The notes: generated from the sequence alone by a model not told the origin. Positions 15,701 to 25,307 are shown, counted from the stretch's first letter. The stretch: DNA of 64,000 nt from JAIBJN01 sp963775395 (GCA_963775395.1 CAVZIX010000011.1:1-64000); one strand, 5' to 3'. Numbers and translations are program-made.

Positions 15701-16144
15701 TCAGGCGAGCTTTTCGCGGACGAGCTGGCTCACGGCGGAGCCGTCCGCGCGGCCGGCGACCTGGGGCATCACGTCGGCCATGACGCGGCCGAGGTCGCGG
15801 AGAGAGGTCGCGCCCGTCTCGGCGATCGCGTCGTCGACAATCTGCTCGAGCTCGTCCTCGCCGAGTGCCTCCGGCATGAACTCCTCGATGATCTCGAGCT
15901 CCTCCTCTTCGGTCGCCGCCTGCTCGTCGCGCCCGGCCGTCCGGAACGCCTCGGCGGCCTCGGCGCGCCGTTTCCGCTCGCGCTGGAGCACCTGCAGCTC
16001 CTCGTCCTCCTTGAGTGGCCGGCCGAGCTCCTTCTCGGCGGCCCGCAGCGACGCAAGCGTCAGGCGAAGCGTGTCGGCGCGCAGCTGCTCCCGCCCGCGG
16101 ATGGCGTCCTTGATCTCGGCCTCGATCTCGGCGATCAGGCTCAT
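15701..16144 (-). CDS. GatB/YqeY domain-containing protein
   Basis: The 147-residue protein is helical and highly charged, with IEAEIKDAIRGRE at the start, LRLTLASLRAAEKE, and TSLRDLGRVMADVMPQV near the end. These are the signatures of the YqeY family, which is related to the C-terminal tRNA-contacting domain of GatB amidotransferase. The free-standing form has no firmly assigned role. It overlaps the HIT gene by ATGA and is followed by a terminator. Confidence 0.9.
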   Translation of the reverse strand: MSLIAEIEAEIKDAIRGREQLRADTLRLTLASLRAAEKELGRPLKEDEELQVLQRERKRRAEAAEAFRTAGRDEQAATEEEELEIIEEFMPEALGEDELEQIVDDAIAETGATSLRDLGRVMADVMPQVAGRADGSAVSQLVREKLA

Positions 16145-16476
16145 TCGAACCCCGCCAGCGCCGGGCTTCCGCCGAGGACGTGCCAGTGCAGGTGGAAGAC
16201 CGTCTGGCCGCCGCCCGGGCCGACGTTGACCACGACCCGATAGTCCTCGAGCCCGGCCTCACGGGCCGTGTCGGCGACGAACTCGAGCATCCGCTTCGAC
16301 TCGTCGGCCGGGAACTCGCCGACGTCGCGGAAGGTGTCGACATGGCGCTCGGGGATGACGAGCAGGTGGGTCGGCGCCTTCGGGTTGATGTCGCGCACGG
16401 CGGCGAAACCCTCGTCCTTGCGGACGTGGTCGCCCTGGGCGTAGAGGCCGCAGAAGAGGCAGTCAGACTGGGACAC
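16141..16476 (-). CDS. Histidine triad (HIT) nucleotide-binding protein
   Basis: The 111-residue protein has an N-terminal zinc-type CLFCGL pair, LLVIPERHVDTF, and the histidine triad VFHLHWHVLGG near the end. Proteins of this type (HinT branch) hydrolyse purine phosphoramidates such as aminoacyl-AMP adducts. It starts at GTG 16476, overlapping the end of mtaB by 14 bp, and overlaps yqeY by 4 bp. Confidence 0.93.
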   Translation of the reverse strand: MSQSDCLFCGLYAQGDHVRKDEGFAAVRDINPKAPTHLLVIPERHVDTFRDVGEFPADESKRMLEFVADTAREAGLEDYRVVVNVGPGGGQTVFHLHWHVLGGSPALAGFE

Positions 16477-17663
16477 CGACGACTCCTTCCTCGCTCACAC
16501 CGACTGCCCTCGCAGGGACGAGAGCCCCGACCTGAGCCTGCACGAGCCAGGGAGTGTAATCGTCGCCGTACCCTCGGCCCGGACGATCCACGAGCACGAC
16601 ATCCTCACCGCCGACCTTCGATCGCCAGCGACGGTGGGTCGCCTCGGCCGAAAGCGCGCGCAGGCGGGCGCTCCGCTCCTTCTTCACCGCGGGCGGGACC
16701 GGGTCGTCGGCGGCGGTTCGAGTTCCCGGCCTCGGCGAGTACGGGAACACGTGCACCTTGGTGATCCCCGCCTGCTCGACGACACGCAGCGTGTTCCCGA
16801 AGGCGGCCTCGTCTTCGTCCGGAAAGCCGACGATGACGTCAGTGGTCAGATTGAACCCCTCGGCGAGGGATACGCGGCGGAGATAGGTCGCCGACGAGTA
16901 CCGACGGCGCATGGCCGCGAGCACACGATCGTCGCCCGACTGGAGCGGGACGTGCAGGTGCGGCGAAACCGACGGCGTCTCGCGCATCGCGTCGAGCAGG
17001 GCGTCGCTCACGTGGTTGACCTCGATCGATGAGAGGCGGAGCCGCTCGAGCCCATCGACTCGCGCCGGCCGCGCGCACGAGCCCGGGCAGGGCGAGACCC
17101 ACCGCTCGATCGCGATAGCACCCCAGGTTGATGCCCGTGAGGACGACCTCGCAGTGCCCCTGCTCCACGCGCCTGCGGATCTCGCGCAGCACCGCCTCCG
17201 CAGGACGGCTCCGGGAGGCCCCGCGCACCTGGGGGATGACGCAGAACGCGCACGAGAAGCTGCAGCCGTCCTGCACCTTGACGAACGCCCTCGTCCGGTC
17301 GAGGCCGACGTTCGCGTCGACGCAACCGATCGCGCCGACGTCACCCGCGACGAACGACGGCGTCCGCTCCCCCGGGAGCCTGACGACCGTGACGTTCGCC
17401 GGCAAGGAGGCGAAGCCGTCGCCGGAGAGATTGGCCCCGCAGCCTGTGAGGTAGACGTGCTTCGCGGTGCGGGCCGCCCGGCGTGCTGCCTGGCGCGACT
17501 TGCGAACGGCCTCGTTCGTGACGCAGCAGGTGTTGACGACCGCGATCTCCGCGTCGCCGCGGTCGGACTCGAGGTGGCCGTCGGCGACGAGGCGCTCGCG
17601 AATCTCCTGCGCATCCGTCTGCGAGACCTTGCAGCCGAGGAAGTCGACGGTGAACGAGGCCAT
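16463..17663 (-). pseudogene. mtaB: tRNA t6A37 methylthiotransferase MtaB, reading frame broken once
   Basis: MtaB adds a methylthio group to t6A at position 37 of ANN-decoding tRNAs, using radical SAM and a second [4Fe-4S] cluster. The first part shows MASFTVDFLGCKVSQTD, NTCCVT, LTGCGANL and the radical SAM motif CSFSCAFCVIPQ. The second part, in another frame, continues LERLRLSSIE, HLHVPLQSGDDRVL, VIVGFPDED, HVFPYSPRPGT and a TRAM-like tail. The frames join near 17060-17075; removing one base of a GG pair restores one protein of about 400 residues. Both halves are fully conserved, so a sequence error or very recent mutation is more likely than decay. It starts at ATG 17663 behind a leaderless-type TAGCAT box. 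Confidence 0.85.
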
Positions 17664-17671
17664 GCGGCGCG

Positions 17672-17677
17672 ATGCTA
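17672..17677 (-). promoter_or_regulatory. -10 box of mtaB (leaderless)
   Basis: TAGCAT on the minus strand, 8 nt before the ATG at 17663. With this spacing transcription should begin at or next to the start codon. Confidence 0.5.
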
Positions 17678-17813
17678 GCCGACCGGGATCGGCGATCCCG
17701 CCGCCCGGCCACCATGAAGGCGACCGCACCGGCGATGAGGCCACCAGACCGCCTGCGACCGCCCAGGCGCCGAACCCAGCCCCACCCCCAGCCGCCCGGC
17801 AGCCGATCGAAGT

Positions 17814-18563
17814 CTAGTCCGCGGTGCGCACGAGGAGGTCGGCGGCCCAGTCGCCGGACACCCGCCGCGCTGTGGAGCGCCACCCGGTTGGCTCGGGATG
17901 CTCTGCCTCCAGGTAGCCGGAGGCGACCACCATCACGCCTCCGAAGCGCTCGGTCGCCCGCTCGACGGGCACTCGGGCGATGTTGGCGACGGCGACCTCC
18001 ACGTCGGGAAGAGGGTCGACGAGCACGTCGGCACGCCGTGTTTCGACGACGACGCCGTTGGCCGCCGCGTTTGCGCGGGTCGCCTCGACTGCAGCCTCGT
18101 CGTCGTCGAGGGCGACGACGGGCGCGAAGCCGAGCTTCGCGGCCGCGACGGCGAGCACACCCGACCCACAGCCCAGATCGACGAGGCCCGCAGGCTTCAG
18201 GTCGAGCAGGAGCTCCAGGCAGAGCCGAGTCGTCGGATGCGCTCCGGTCCCGAAGGCCTGCCCCGGGTCGATGACGATCGGCGTCGAACCGGACGCCGCG
18301 TTCTCCCAGGGAGGGCCGATCCAGAGCGGCCCGATCGTCACCGGCTTGTGGAAGCCCTTCCAGGCGTCCTCCCAACCCAGGGCGACCGGGCTCTCGCTCA
18401 CGGGCCCGAGCGCTCCGAGCTGCGCCACCGCGTCCGCGCACTCGGTGTAGGCGGTCAGCTCGAGATCGGGGCCGACATCACGCTCCTCGAAGCCTTCGGG
18501 GAAGAGCTCGATCATCGTCGCGCGCGCCTCCTCCGACCGCTCGCGCGGCACCGAGACCCTCAC
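17814..18563 (-). CDS. prmA: Ribosomal protein L11 methyltransferase
   Basis: PrmA trimethylates lysines and the N-terminus of L11 using SAM. The 249-residue protein has the diagnostic PGQAFGTGAHPTT motif, SAM motif I DLGCGSGVLAVAAAKLG, acidic LDDDEAAVEAT and VANIARVPV in place of the usual NILA. It begins with GTG at 18563, 14 bp after dnaJ, as in many dnaJ-prmA pairs. A 150-bp gap with no convincing gene separates it from mtaB. Confidence 0.9.
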   Translation of the reverse strand: MRVSVPRERSEEARATMIELFPEGFEERDVGPDLELTAYTECADAVAQLGALGPVSESPVALGWEDAWKGFHKPVTIGPLWIGPPWENAASGSTPIVIDPGQAFGTGAHPTTRLCLELLLDLKPAGLVDLGCGSGVLAVAAAKLGFAPVVALDDDEAAVEATRANAAANGVVVETRRADVLVDPLPDVEVAVANIARVPVERATERFGGVMVVASGYLEAEHPEPTGWRSTARRVSGDWAADLLVRTAD

Positions 18564-18577
18564 TCGGCGGAGCGCGC

Positions 18578-19702
18578 TCAGCGGAACGCGGACCGGAGCT
18601 TGCCGAAGAGGCCGCCGTCCGAGCCGTAGTTGCGCTCGTGCTCACTCCGGGCGAACTCCTCGAGGAGCCGGCGCTGCTCGTCCGAGAGGTAACCCGGGAC
18701 GGCAACGTTGACGAGCACCCGGTGGTCGCCGAACCCGCGACCCTGGAGCACCGGCATACCCTTGCCGCGCAGCACGCGGATCTCGCCCGGCTGTGTCCCC
18801 GGCTCGAACTCGAGCTCGACCTCGCCCTCGAGAGTCGCAACCCGCACCGTGGCGCCAAGGGCCGCCTGGGTCATCGTCAGGTCGACGGAGGAAATGATGT
18901 CGTTACCCTCGCGGACGAAGCGCGGATCTGGTCTCACGTGCACGAGCACGTAGACGTCGCCGGCCCTGCCGCCGAGCGCGCCGGCGTGCCCCTCGCCGCT
19001 GATCCGGATGCGCTGCCCGTCGTGAATCCCGCGCGGGATCTCGACGTCGAGCTCGCGCTGTGTCGTCTGACGGCCGGTGCCGGAGCAGTCGTCACACGGG
19101 GTCTCGACTGTCTGCCCCGTGCCGCCGCAGTGCGCGCACGCCTGCGTGCGAACAACCTGGCCGAAGAGCGAATTCGTCACCGACTGGACGCGCCCGAGCC
19201 CGTCGCAGGCCGGGCACGCCACCGGCGTCGTTCCCGGAGCCGCGCCGTTGCCCCCGCAGGTCGCGCACCCGACGACGACCGGGAACGGCACCTTGCGCGC
19301 CACCCCGTCGGCGGCTTCCACGAGGTCGATCTCCACCTCGGCCAGGACGTCGGCGCCGCGCGCCGCGCGACCGGAACGCCCGCCCATGCCGCCGAACAGG
19401 TCGTCGCCGAAAAAGGCGGAGAAGATGTCGGCGAGGTTGCCGAAGTCGAACTCAGTCGGTCGGAATCCCCCGGTCCGCAGCCCGTCGTGGCCGTAGCGGT
19501 CGTACAGCTGCCGCATCTCCGGCTTCGAGAGCACCTCGTAGGCCTCCGCCGCCTCGCGAAACCGCTCGTGGGCCTCGGGGTGGTCGGACACGTCGGGATG
19601 AAGCTCGCGCGCGAGGCGCCGGAAGGAGGACTTGATCGCCCGGTCGTCCGCATCGCGGGACAAGCCGAGAACCTCGTAGTAATCGCGCCGCGTTGTGGCC
19701 AC
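18578..19702 (-). CDS. dnaJ: Chaperone protein DnaJ
   Basis: DnaJ delivers substrates to DnaK and stimulates its ATPase. The 374-residue protein has a J domain with HPD in RELHPDVSD, a short Gly/Phe-rich linker (FFGDDLFGGMGG), four zinc repeats (CATCGGNG, CPACDGLG, CAHCGGTG, CDDCSGTG), and the C-terminal substrate domains with PRGIHDGQRIRI. It lies downstream of hrcA, the usual place for a regulated dnaJ. It starts at GTG 19702, 6 nt after a TACCCT box, so it also has its own leaderless promoter. Confidence 0.96.
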   Translation of the reverse strand: MATTRRDYYEVLGLSRDADDRAIKSSFRRLARELHPDVSDHPEAHERFREAAEAYEVLSKPEMRQLYDRYGHDGLRTGGFRPTEFDFGNLADIFSAFFGDDLFGGMGGRSGRAARGADVLAEVEIDLVEAADGVARKVPFPVVVGCATCGGNGAAPGTTPVACPACDGLGRVQSVTNSLFGQVVRTQACAHCGGTGQTVETPCDDCSGTGRQTTQRELDVEIPRGIHDGQRIRISGEGHAGALGGRAGDVYVLVHVRPDPRFVREGNDIISSVDLTMTQAALGATVRVATLEGEVELEFEPGTQPGEIRVLRGKGMPVLQGRGFGDHRVLVNVAVPGYLSDEQRRLLEEFARSEHERNYGSDGGLFGKLRSAFR

Positions 19703-19708
19703 TTTCGT

Positions 19709-19714
19709 AGGGTA
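19709..19714 (-). promoter_or_regulatory. -10 box of dnaJ (leaderless)
   Basis: TACCCT on the minus strand, 6 nt before the GTG at 19702, in the 43-bp gap after hrcA. Confidence 0.5.
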
Positions 19715-19745
19715 CTCCCGCCCGGAGCCGACACCCGGCGGGCGA

Positions 19746-20789
19746 TCAGTTCTCGTAGAGCTCCTCCACGAAGCGGGAGAGCTCGTGGGCTGCAGACCGC
19801 ACGGCGCCGATCGCCGTCACGTAGTCCATGCGCATGGGGCCGAGCAGGCTGACCGTGCCGAGGTTGCGGTTCTGCAGCCCGTACGGCGCCCCGACAAGGG
19901 CGACGCCGGCGAGATCCGGGTCCTCGAGGTCAGGGCCGACGCGGACGAACGGCCGCTTGGACACGAGGCTCGCCCGCAGCAGGTCGAGCGCGGTCGCACG
20001 GTGCTCGAGCATCTCGAGCAGGCGCCGGTACGTCGTCAGCTCGTCCGCTCGGAACTCGTCCAGCACGCCCGCGGTGCCGCCGATGTAGAGGGTCTGCTCG
20101 TCGGCTTCCATCACGTCCGTGAAGGCCGGGCGCATGCGCTCGAGGAACCCGCGCTCGCGCTGCGAGAGCGCCGGGTCGTCGAAGCGGATGCGGAGCAACC
20201 GGGCCCCGAGCTGCAGCCCCGCGACAGTCTCGTTCAGGTACTGGCCCGCCCATTCGGCGAGGCCCGGATCGACGGGCTCGTCGAAGGTGAGCACGCGCTT
20301 CGCGACCCCGCCGGTGGACGTGATGACGACCACCATGACGACGTGTGGCTGAAGGAGCAGCACTTCGACATGGCGGACGATCGTCGTCTCCGGGGAGGGC
20401 GCCGAGACGAGGGCCAGGAGATGCGTGAGATCCGCCAGCGCCTCCGTCGTAGCGCGCAGCGCCAGGTCGACCTCGCTCTCGACGACCGTGAGGTCCAGCT
20501 CGAGCAGGCTGGCGCGCGGGCCGGGCCGGTCTAGCACGCGGTCGACGAAGAACCGATAGCCGACCTCGGTCGGCACCCGCCCGGCCGACGTGTGCGGGTG
20601 CATCAGGAGGCCCTGCTCCTCGAGCACCGCGAGCTCGTTGCGCACCGTCGAGGCCGAGACGTCGAGCCCGGCGAGCTCGACGAGCGCCTTCGACCCGACC
20701 GGGGTGCCGGTCGAGACGTACGTCTCGACGACGCCGGCGAGGATCAGCTCCTGCCGCTTCGACAAGCGGAGTTTTTGAGAATCCACCAT
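19746..20789 (-). CDS. hrcA: Heat-inducible transcription repressor HrcA
   Basis: HrcA represses heat-shock operons through the CIRCE operator. The 347-residue protein has an N-terminal winged helix (LSKRQELILAGVVETYV, SASTVRNELAVLEEQGLL, HTSAGRVPTEVGYRFFVD), a GAF-like middle, and the C-terminal IGGTAGVLDE and LGPMRMDYVTAIGAV motifs. It lies directly after hemW and before dnaJ. I found no CIRCE palindrome next to it, so its targets are probably elsewhere. Its promoter box TACAAT overlaps the last codons of hemW. Confidence 0.95.
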   Translation of the reverse strand: MVDSQKLRLSKRQELILAGVVETYVSTGTPVGSKALVELAGLDVSASTVRNELAVLEEQGLLMHPHTSAGRVPTEVGYRFFVDRVLDRPGPRASLLELDLTVVESEVDLALRATTEALADLTHLLALVSAPSPETTIVRHVEVLLLQPHVVMVVVITSTGGVAKRVLTFDEPVDPGLAEWAGQYLNETVAGLQLGARLLRIRFDDPALSQRERGFLERMRPAFTDVMEADEQTLYIGGTAGVLDEFRADELTTYRRLLEMLEHRATALDLLRASLVSKRPFVRVGPDLEDPDLAGVALVGAPYGLQNRNLGTVSLLGPMRMDYVTAIGAVRSAAHELSRFVEELYEN

Positions 20790-21911
20790 CTATTCAAATT
20801 GTACGTTTGCAGGGCTTTCGGCCATCAGCTCGGCCGTCACGCCGCCACCGAGAAAGCGCCCTCGAGTCGTCAGCGCCAGCCCGCCGCCGCGCCGCTCGGC
20901 CAGACCGAGCCGCTCCATGCGGTCGAGCGCAACGAGGTCGAGCGCTTCGGCGACCTCAGCGAGCGGGACCGGCTCGTCGAGCCTCAGGCCGAGCATCAGC
21001 CGCTCCCGGCTGACGATCGTCAGGCCCGAGCGGCTCCTCGTCCCGCGGCGGCAGCTTCCGACGCGAGAGCGCCGACACGTAGGCCGGGAAGCGCCGGCCG
21101 GTTGCGCCAGCGCAGGCCGTCCGACGGTCGATACCGCCCCGATCCCGACGCCGAGGTAGTCCCTGCCGAGCCAGTAGCCGAGGTTGTGGCGCGCCTGCCG
21201 TCCCGGCCGGCAGAAGTTGGCCGTCTCGTACCAGCGGTAGCCGGCCGCGGTCAGCTCGTCGACGACGAGCTCGAAGTAGCCCTCCATCGCCTCTGCCTGG
21301 CGCTCGAGCTCGTCGCCGTGTGCGTGAGTGAAGCGCGTGCCGGGCTTCGCTTCGAGCTCGTAGCACGACAGGTGCTCGGGCCCGAGCGCGATCGCCTCTG
21401 CAAGATCTCGCTGCAGGTCGGAGGGGCTCTGGCCGGGGATGCCGTACAGGAGGTCGAGCGAGATGTTGTCAAATCCGGCATCACGCAAATGGTAGAACGC
21501 CCGCCGGACGGCTTCCGGACCGGCCTGCCGCTCGAGCGTTTCAAGGAGATGCGGCTGGAAGCTCTGGGCCCCGAGCGAGACGCGCGACACGCCGTGGCCG
21601 CGGAGCAGCGCCGCGAGCTCGGGGGTAACGGTCTCGGGGTTCGCCTCGACCGTGACCTCGCCCGCAGGAGGGAGGCCTTCCAGGAGGCGGGCCAGCGCCC
21701 GCGGCTCCGTGTACGTCGGCGTCCCGCCGCCGAGGAACACGGTCTCGAGCCGCTCGGCCAGCAGGTCGCGACGAAGCTCGAGCTCGGTCAGCAGCGCATC
21801 GACGTACGCCTCGTGGCCGTCGCGGCGCCCGACGAGCGTGACGAAGTCGCAGTAGCCGCAACGGTGGGCGCAGAAAGGAACGTGCACATAGAGGTGGCGG
21901 ACGCCGGTCAC
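20790..21911 (-). CDS. hemW: Radical SAM heme chaperone HemW, with a frame-scrambled internal segment
   Basis: HemW resembles oxygen-independent coproporphyrinogen oxidase but acts as a heme chaperone. The 373-residue frame shows HVPFCAHRCGYCDF (CxxxCxxC), FLGGGTPT, VEANPET, SLGAQSF and LDLLYGIPGQ. It stays open, but between 21025 and 21122 the translation is nonsense (arginine, serine and cysteine rich). A family-like sequence (DGLRWRN, PALPAYVSALSRR, KLPPRDEEPLG) is found by dropping one base at each of three points (near 21121, 21084 and 21026). Three +1 changes restore the frame by chance. Start GTG at 21911 overlaps the corrected lepA stop. Confidence 0.88.
   Translation of the reverse strand: MTGVRHLYVHVPFCAHRCGYCDFVTLVGRRDGHEAYVDALLTELELRRDLLAERLETVFLGGGTPTYTEPRALARLLEGLPPAGEVTVEANPETVTPELAALLRGHGVSRVSLGAQSFQPHLLETLERQAGPEAVRRAFYHLRDAGFDNISLDLLYGIPGQSPSDLQRDLAEAIALGPEHLSCYELEAKPGTRFTHAHGDELERQAEAMEGYFELVVDELTAAGYRWYETANFCRPGRQARHNLGYWLGRDYLGVGIGAVSTVGRPALAQPAGASRPTCRRSRVGSCRRGTRSRSGLTIVSRERLMLGLRLDEPVPLAEVAEALDLVALDRMERLGLAERRGGGLALTTRGRFLGGGVTAELMAESPANVQFE
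20798..20803 (-). promoter_or_regulatory. -10 box of hrcA (leaderless) inside hemW
   Basis: TACAAT on the minus strand, 8 nt before the hrcA ATG at 20789, within the last codons of hemW. Confidence 0.45.
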
Positions 21912-21917
21912 TTGCGG

Positions 21918-23699
21918 TCACCGTCCAGGTTGAGCACGGCGAGGAAACGCTTCCTGGGGCACCTCGACCGCGCCGACCTGCTTCATCCGCTTCTTGCCCT
22001 TCTTCTGACGCTCCAGCAGCTTGCGCTTGCGCGTGATGTCGCCGCCGTAGCACTTCGCGAGCACGTCCTTGCGCTTCGCCTTGATCGTCTCGCGCGCGAC
22101 GATCCGCGCGCCGATCGCGGCCTGGACGGGCACGTCGAACATCTGCCGCGGAATCTCCTGGCGCAGGCGGTCGACCAGGGCCCGCCCGCGCGGGTACGCG
22201 GAATCCTTGTGGACGATCAGGCTGAGCGCGTCGACCGGATCGCCGGCGAGGAGCACGTCGAGGCGCACGAGCTCGCCCGGCTCGAACCCCACGATGTCGT
22301 AGTCGAAGCTCGCATAGCCCCTCGTCCGGCTCTTCAGCTGGTCGTAGTAGTCGTAGACGATCTCCGCGAGCGGGAGGTCGTACGAGAGCAGAACGCGCTC
22401 CTCGCTCAGGTACTCCATGTGGTGGAAGCGCCCGCGGCGGTCGTTGTTGAGCTCCATGACGGCGCCGACGAAGTCCTTGGGCACGATCGTCGTCGCCCGG
22501 ATGTAGGGCTCCTCGACCAGCTCGACCTCCCGCGGCATGTCGGCCGGGTTGTGCACCTCGAGCTCCTCGCCGGTCTTCGTGAGGACGCGATAGGCGACGT
22601 TGGGCGCGGTCACGAGCAGGTCGAGGTCGAACTCGCGCTCCAGGCGCTCGCGCACGATCTCCATGTGCAGCAACCCGAGGAACCCGCAGCGGAACCCGAA
22701 GCCGAGCGCCTGTGACGTCTCGGGCTCGTAGAAGAGCGACGCGTCGTTGAGCTTCAGCTTCTCGAGCGCGTCGCGGAGCGCGGGATAGTCGTCGGAGTCG
22801 GTGGGAAAGAGGCCGGCGAAAACGGTCGGCTTCACGTCCTTGTAGCCGGGGAGCGGCTCTGCGGCCGGCTGATCCTGCGCCGTCAGCGTGTCGCCGACGC
22901 GGAGGCGGCTGACCTCCTTGAGGCCGGTGACGACGTAGCCGACCTCGCCCGCCTCGAGGGTCGCCGTCGGGCTCCGATCGGGAGAGAAGAAGCCGAGCTC
23001 CTCCGCTTCGAACCGCGTGCCGGCGGCCATCGCGCGCAGGCGCTGGCGGGTCGAGAAGCGGCCGTCGACCATGCGCACGAAGGCGACGACGCCGCGGTAC
23101 TGGTCGTAGGAGGAGTCGAAGACGAGCGCCCGCGGCGGAGCATCGAGGTCGCCTTCGGGGGGCGGTATGCGGTCGACGACGGCGTCGAGCACCGCCTCCA
23201 CCCCCTCGCCCGTCTTCGCCGAGATCCGCAGGACGCGCGCCGGATCCTCGCCCACGAGCTCGGCGACCTCGGCCGCGGCCGCGTCGGGGTCTGCCTGCGG
23301 CAGGTCGATCTTGTTCACGACCGGGACGATCTCGAGGCTGTTCTCGATCGCAAGGTAGGCGTTGGCGAGTGTCTGCGCCTCGATTCCCTGCGCGGCGTCC
23401 ACGACGAGGATCGCTCCCTCGCACGCCTGGAGGGCGCGCGAGACCTCGTACGTGAAGTCGACGTGGCCGGGTGTGTCGATCAGGTTGAGCTGGTGCCCCC
23501 GCCACAGCACGCGGACCGCCTGCGCCTTGATCGTGATGCCTCGCTCGCGCTCGAGCTCCATCGAGTCGAGCACCTGCTCGCGCATCTCGCGCCCGGAGAG
23601 GGTCTGGGTCACCTCGAGCACGCGGTCGGCCAGGGTCGACTTGCCGTGGTCGATGTGGGCCACGATGGAGAAGTTGCGGATGCGGTCGAGCGAGGTCAT
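21918..23699 (-). CDS. lepA: Elongation factor 4 (LepA), last codons frameshifted
   Basis: LepA is a ribosome-bound GTPase that helps under stress and in initiation. The 593-residue product as read has G1 AHIDHGKST, G2 RERGITIKAQ, G3 DTPGHVDF, G4 NKIDLP, and the LepA-specific C-terminal domain with CYGGDITRKRKLLERQKKGK. The last residues, PRRAQPGR, do not fit. Removing one T of a TTT run near 21943 gives QEAFLAVLNLDGDRK, ending at 21908 in a GTGA overlap with hemW. It starts at ATG 23699 and overlaps murJ by 4 bp. Confidence 0.95.
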   Translation of the reverse strand: MTSLDRIRNFSIVAHIDHGKSTLADRVLEVTQTLSGREMREQVLDSMELERERGITIKAQAVRVLWRGHQLNLIDTPGHVDFTYEVSRALQACEGAILVVDAAQGIEAQTLANAYLAIENSLEIVPVVNKIDLPQADPDAAAAEVAELVGEDPARVLRISAKTGEGVEAVLDAVVDRIPPPEGDLDAPPRALVFDSSYDQYRGVVAFVRMVDGRFSTRQRLRAMAAGTRFEAEELGFFSPDRSPTATLEAGEVGYVVTGLKEVSRLRVGDTLTAQDQPAAEPLPGYKDVKPTVFAGLFPTDSDDYPALRDALEKLKLNDASLFYEPETSQALGFGFRCGFLGLLHMEIVRERLEREFDLDLLVTAPNVAYRVLTKTGEELEVHNPADMPREVELVEEPYIRATTIVPKDFVGAVMELNNDRRGRFHHMEYLSEERVLLSYDLPLAEIVYDYYDQLKSRTRGYASFDYDIVGFEPGELVRLDVLLAGDPVDALSLIVHKDSAYPRGRALVDRLRQEIPRQMFDVPVQAAIGARIVARETIKAKRKDVLAKCYGGDITRKRKLLERQKKGKKRMKQVGAVEVPQEAFPRRAQPGR

Positions 23700-25300
23700 T
23701 CCTCGCTCGTTGTAGCTGATCGCCTGCGCAGCGAGAGCAGCGTCTGCAGCTCGCGGACGCGGAGGAGCGCCGCGAGGCCGAGGAAGGCGGCCCCGCCGGC
23801 GAGGACCCCGCCGCCCACCGAGGCGATCTGAGCGCCGAGGGAGCGGCCGAGGAGCTCGTCGAGCCCGTACCAGACAGCGAAGGCGGCGCCCGCGGCGCCG
23901 GCCGCGGCAATGCTGATGCGGGCGTAGGACGCGGCGAGCGCTCGGCCGTCGACGCGGCCGAGGCGGCGCCGGAAGAGGACGAGGAGTGCCGCCGTGCCGG
24001 CGATGTTGACGATCGAGGTCGCGAGCGGGATTCCCCAGACTCCCACGCGGTAGAGCACGACGTTCAAGGCCACGTTGAGCGCGAGGTTCCCGAGCGCGAT
24101 CGCGGTCGGCACCCAGGCCGACTGGAGGCTGAAGAAGGCACGGTTGAGCATCAGCATCGTGCCGTTGAAGGTGAGGCCGAGCGCGAAGGCCGCGAACGCG
24201 CCCGCGACGACCTGGGTCTGGTCGGCGTCGAAGGCGCCGCGCTGGTAGAGCAGCCTCACGATCGGCACGGCGAGAACGGCGCCGACGGCGCTGGCCGGCA
24301 GGAGCAGAAACCCGATCTGGCGAAGGCCCAGGGAGACCGTCTCCCGGAAGCCCACGATGTCGTTGCGGGCGGCAAGCCGCGAGAGCCGTGGGAAGAGGAC
24401 GGTGGCGACGGCGACGGAGAAGATCCCCTGCGGGAGCATGTAGATGCGAAACGCGGCGTCGATGGCGCTCGGCGCGAGCGTCGGGTCGACGAACCGGGAC
24501 GCGAAGAACGTGTTGATGACGAGGTTGAAGTTGATGAGCCCGACGCCGAGGGTGATGGGGAGCATCAGGACGAAGACGCGCTTGAGCGCCGGATCGCGCA
24601 GGTCGAGCACGGCCCGGAGACGCCCGTCTTTCCCCCGCAGCCACCAGACGGGCGTGACCGCCTGGATCACCGTGCCGGCGAGGATCCCTCCCGCGTAGAC
24701 GTAGAGCTGCGCCTCGACGCTGTCGAAGCGCGGCACGAACACGACGAGCGAGACGATGATCGTGAGGTTCCAGAACACCGGCATCAGCGCCGGGACCGTG
24801 AACTCCTCGTACGAGTTCAGGATCCCGGTGATGATCCCGGAGACCCCCATGAGGATCACGAGCGGGAAGAGGAGCCGCGAGAGCGTCGTGGCCAGCTCCT
24901 CGTAGGGACCGCCGAAGAGACTCATGACCCACGGCGCGAGGAGGAAGAAGAGGCCGGTCGCGGCGCCGAGGACGATGAGGACGAGCCAGATCAGGCTGGA
25001 GGCGAGGCGCCAGGCGCGTTCGCGCTGCTCCTTCTCCAGCAGCTCGCTGAAGACGGGGACGAACGCGGCTCCGAGCGCCATGTCCGCCGCGAGCGCCCGC
25101 ACGAGGTTCGGCACCTGGAACGCGACAGTGAAGGCGTTGATCTCGCCCTCGACGCCGAAGTAGCGCCGCGCGACGATCTCGCGGAAGAGCCCGAGGATCC
25201 GCGAGACGCCGGTCGCCGCGGCGAATATCGCTGTCGACCAGGCGAGGCGGCGGCGATGCCGCCCGGGGGACTCCGCTTCGGCCTCCGCCTCGGTCGTCAC
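23696..25300 (-). CDS. murJ: Lipid II flippase MurJ
   Basis: MurJ moves lipid II across the cytoplasmic membrane for peptidoglycan synthesis. The 534-residue protein has about 14 membrane helices, and family motifs near the start (STAIFAAATGVSRILGLFRE, FTVAFQVPNLVRAL) and middle (MLPQGIFSVAVATVLFPRLS). It heads a leftward murJ-lepA-hemW-hrcA-dnaJ-prmA run with 4-bp overlaps at the first junctions. The GTG at 25300 is preceded by TATCCT with a 7-nt gap, so the transcript is likely leaderless. Confidence 0.94.
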   Translation of the reverse strand: MTTEAEAEAESPGRHRRRLAWSTAIFAAATGVSRILGLFREIVARRYFGVEGEINAFTVAFQVPNLVRALAADMALGAAFVPVFSELLEKEQRERAWRLASSLIWLVLIVLGAATGLFFLLAPWVMSLFGGPYEELATTLSRLLFPLVILMGVSGIITGILNSYEEFTVPALMPVFWNLTIIVSLVVFVPRFDSVEAQLYVYAGGILAGTVIQAVTPVWWLRGKDGRLRAVLDLRDPALKRVFVLMLPITLGVGLINFNLVINTFFASRFVDPTLAPSAIDAAFRIYMLPQGIFSVAVATVLFPRLSRLAARNDIVGFRETVSLGLRQIGFLLLPASAVGAVLAVPIVRLLYQRGAFDADQTQVVAGAFAAFALGLTFNGTMLMLNRAFFSLQSAWVPTAIALGNLALNVALNVVLYRVGVWGIPLATSIVNIAGTAALLVLFRRRLGRVDGRALAASYARISIAAAGAAGAAFAVWYGLDELLGRSLGAQIASVGGGVLAGGAAFLGLAALLRVRELQTLLSLRRRSATTSEE

Positions 25301-25307
25301 CGGATCG

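Noticed and set aside
17664..17813. Possible small membrane protein between mtaB and prmA
   Set aside because: Hydrophobic stretches occur in different frames (GAWAVAGGLVA and AGAVAFMVAG), and joining them needs a frame change and has no clear start. Too speculative.
20780..20830. CIRCE operator upstream of hrcA
   Set aside because: No TTAGCACTC-N9-GAGTGCTAA-like repeat is present here or before dnaJ.
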